The position numbers were made by a program, and so were the translations under genes. The notes below the pieces were generated by a model. The model saw nothing but the letters and a program-made list of their open reading frames with translations. It did not search any database and was not told the origin of the DNA. Source: Apostichopus japonicus (Eukaryota > Echinodermata > Holothuroidea > Aspidochirotida > Stichopodidae). From it: a stretch of DNA of 64,000 nt. Where the stretch lies: contig NC_092569.1 of assembly GCF_037975245.1 (NCBI RefSeq), positions 25,033,168 through 25,097,167 of the forward strand, in the 5' to 3' direction. Positions 62,501 through 64,000 of this stretch are shown here, in pieces. How positions within the stretch are numbered: the first letter of the stretch is position 1; each line of letters starts with the position of its first letter.

Positions 62501-64000
62501 AGCCATCGCGCCGCTGTATGGACTGAGATGTTAGGCCGATTAACTAATACTTACAGCTCCCTTTGCATGCAGGCACCCGCTGTAAAAGATCGGCAAAAGA
62601 CGCCACCACCGGGGTTCGAACCGGCGATGCAAAAGAGAGCCTCGCCCATCAGCTCTTACAGTGCGCCAAGCCATCGCGCCGCTGTATGGACTGAGATGTT
62701 AGGCCGATTAACTAATACTTACAGCTCCCTATGCATGCAGGCACCCGCTGTAAAAGATCGGCAAAAGACGCCACCACCGGGGTTCGAACCGGCGATGCAA
62801 AAGAGAGCCTCGCCCATCAGCTCTTACAGTGCGCCAAGCCATCGCGCCGCTGTATGGACTGAGATGTTAGGCCGATTAACTAATACTTACAGCTCCCTAT
62901 GCATGCAGGCACCCGCTGTAAAAGATCGGCAAAAGACGCCACCACCGGGGTTCGAACCGGCGATGCAAAAGAGAGCCTCGCCCATCAGCTCTTACAGTGC
63001 GCCAAGCCATCGCGCCGCTGTATGGACTGAGATGTTAGGCCGATTAACTAATACTTACAGCTCCCTATGCATGCAGGCACCCGCTGTAAAAGATCGGCAA
63101 AAGACGCCACCACCGGGGTTCGAACCGGCGATGCAAAAGAGAGCCTCGCCCATCAGCTCTTACAGTGCGCCAAGCCATCGCGCCGCTGTATGGACTGAGA
63201 TGTTAGGCCGATTAACTAATACTTACAGCTCCCTATGCATGCAGGCACCCGCTGTAAAAGATCGGCAAAAGACGCCACCACCGGGGTTCGAACCGGCGAT
63301 GCAAAAGAGAGCCTCGCCCATCAGCTCTTACAGTGCGCCAAGCCATCGCGCCGCTGTATGGACTGAGATGTTAGGCCGATTAACTAATACTTACAGCTCC
63401 CTATGCATGCAGGCACCCGCTGTAAAAGATCGGCAAAAGACGCCACCACCGGGGTTCGAACCGGCGATGCAAAAGAGAGCCTCGCCCATCAGCTCTTACA
63501 GTGCGCCAAGCCATCGCGCCGCTGTATGGACTGAGATGTTAGGCCGATTAACTAATACTTACAGCTCCCTATGCATGCAGGCACCCGCTGTAAAAGATCG
63601 GCAAAAGACGCCACCACCGGGGTTCGAACCGGCGATGCAAAAGAGAGCCTCGCCCATCAGCTCTTACAGTGCGCCAAGCCATCGCGCCGCTGTATGGACT
63701 GAGATGTTAGGCCGATTAACTAATACTTACAGCTCCCTATGCATGCAGGCACCCGCTGTAAAAGATCGGCAAAAGACGCCACCACCGGGGTTCGAACCGG
63801 CGATGCAAAAGAGAGCCTCGCCCATCAGCTCTTACAGTGCGCCAAGCCATCGCGCCGCTGTATGGACTGAGATGTTAGGCCGATTAACTAATACTTACAG
63901 CTCCCTATGCATGCAGGCACCCGCTGTAAAAGATCGGCAAAAGACGCCACCACCGGGGTTCGAACCGGCGATGCAAAAGAGAGCCTCGCCCATCAGCTCT
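59375..64000 (+). other. Uninterrupted repetitive reading frame, 1,542 codons, open at the right edge
   Basis: The frame opens with an ATG at 59375; the nearest upstream in-frame stop is TGA at 59336-59338. It passes into the 168-bp units and meets no stop before base 64000. It would encode a 56-residue repeat of about 27 copies, each starting MQAPAVKDRQK and containing PPPGFEPA, WTEMLGRL and TYSSLC. I see no signal peptide, membrane segment or known domain, and the PPPGFEP stretch is simply the antisense of the T-loop. In the 164-bp units the same frame stops after 60 codons, so the openness follows from unit length. The one variant at 62563 is synonymous (CTA to CTT), too little to argue for selection. 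Probably fortuitous, although a translated repeat protein cannot be excluded. Confidence 0.2.
59539..64000. repeat. 168-bp array, 26 complete units plus 94 bp at the edge
   Basis: Every unit begins with the duplicated ATGCATGC followed by AGG, so the base equivalent to offset 5 is A, unlike the G in the 164-bp units to the left. All have G115 and ATG at 130-132. Unit 59539 has T at the offset-80 equivalent and the units from 59707 onward have C. One private change, A to T at 62563, removes the first ATG of that unit. Otherwise the units look identical. Confidence 0.96.

Larger units (their letters stand above)
1..64000. repeat. Tandem satellite array, 164/165/168-bp unit, ~388 complete copies
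   Basis: The window is entirely made of one head-to-tail repeat. Offset 1 falls at 162 and then every 164 bp to 57071, apart from one 165-bp unit at 32798. Units of 168 bp occur at 57235 and 57403, twelve 164-bp units run from 57571, and 168-bp units run from 59539 to the end. Units differ by only a handful of substitutions, and I see just two kinds of length change. Variable offsets include 5, 10, 19, 61, 62, 71, 74, 77, 80, 115, 118, 130, 132, 135, 148-150, 154 and 163-164. GC is about 54% (88 of 164). The period is close to nucleosomal spacing, as in many centromeric or heterochromatic satellites, but location in the genome cannot be told from here. The array continues past both edges. Confidence 0.99.

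Noticed and set aside
1-64000. CRISPR array
   Set aside because: The period is 164 bp with no unique spacers; the entire unit is repeated, so it is a satellite.
1-64000. Transposon or insertion sequence interrupting the array
   Set aside because: Unit starts stay in register across the window apart from the listed +1 and +4 changes, so nothing is inserted.

Overview
The whole 64,000 bases is the inside of one tandem-repeat array. A unit of 164 bp (about 54% GC) repeats head to tail from base 1 to about 59,538, with a single 165-bp unit at 32798-32962 and two 168-bp units at 57235-57570. From 59539 to the end the unit is 168 bp. I count 388 complete units plus a 161-bp partial unit at the left edge and a 94-bp partial unit at the right edge. 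Neither end of the array is in the window, and there is no unique sequence, conventional gene or inserted mobile element. Offsets below are counted from the A of the ATG in the repeat's ATGC(A/G)GGCACC motif (offset 1 = position 162, 326, 490 and so on).

The array looks eukaryotic: satellite-like scale, a nucleosome-sized period, and an internal RNA polymerase III-type promoter (A box and B box with T-runs) on the minus strand of every unit. That minus-strand segment resembles the head of a tRNA-derived SINE: a D-arm-like hairpin and a TTCGAAC loop can be drawn, but the acceptor ends do not pair and there is no proper anticodon arm. I cannot name the species or the repeat family. CpG is not depleted (12 per unit, about what base composition predicts), which suggests low germline methylation or very recent amplification.

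Layout: 1-4261 is a mosaic of two subtypes. 4262-17545 is mostly one consensus type, with short variant runs (6230-7049, 8362-10165). 17546-26729 is a 56-unit block with one diagnostic substitution. 27058-36242 is a second family (two blocks separated by a mosaic gap that holds the odd 165-bp unit). 36899-47722 is a stepwise succession of subtypes in which offset 5 changes from A to G. 47723-56414 is a 53-unit block with no difference I could see between units. 56415-59538 is a mosaic into which the first 168-bp units intrude. 59539-64000 is the nearly uniform 168-bp array. The block structure, with single-base diagnostic changes shared by consecutive units and almost no indels, fits repeated local amplification (unequal crossover, conversion or rolling-circle-type copying).

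Three observations stand out. (1) The only 165-bp unit has a B box that fits the tRNA consensus at every position, while the bulk units miss one, so it may be an ancestral relic. (2) The 168-bp unit arises from an ATGC duplication and is divisible by three, so one plus-strand frame is open for at least 1,542 codons, running off the right edge. (3) On the minus strand every unit carries a strong 5' splice donor motif just after a pyrimidine-rich 3' acceptor motif, bracketing a 21-nt segment, and the donor core stays GTRAGT in every subtype. None of these is shown to be functional.
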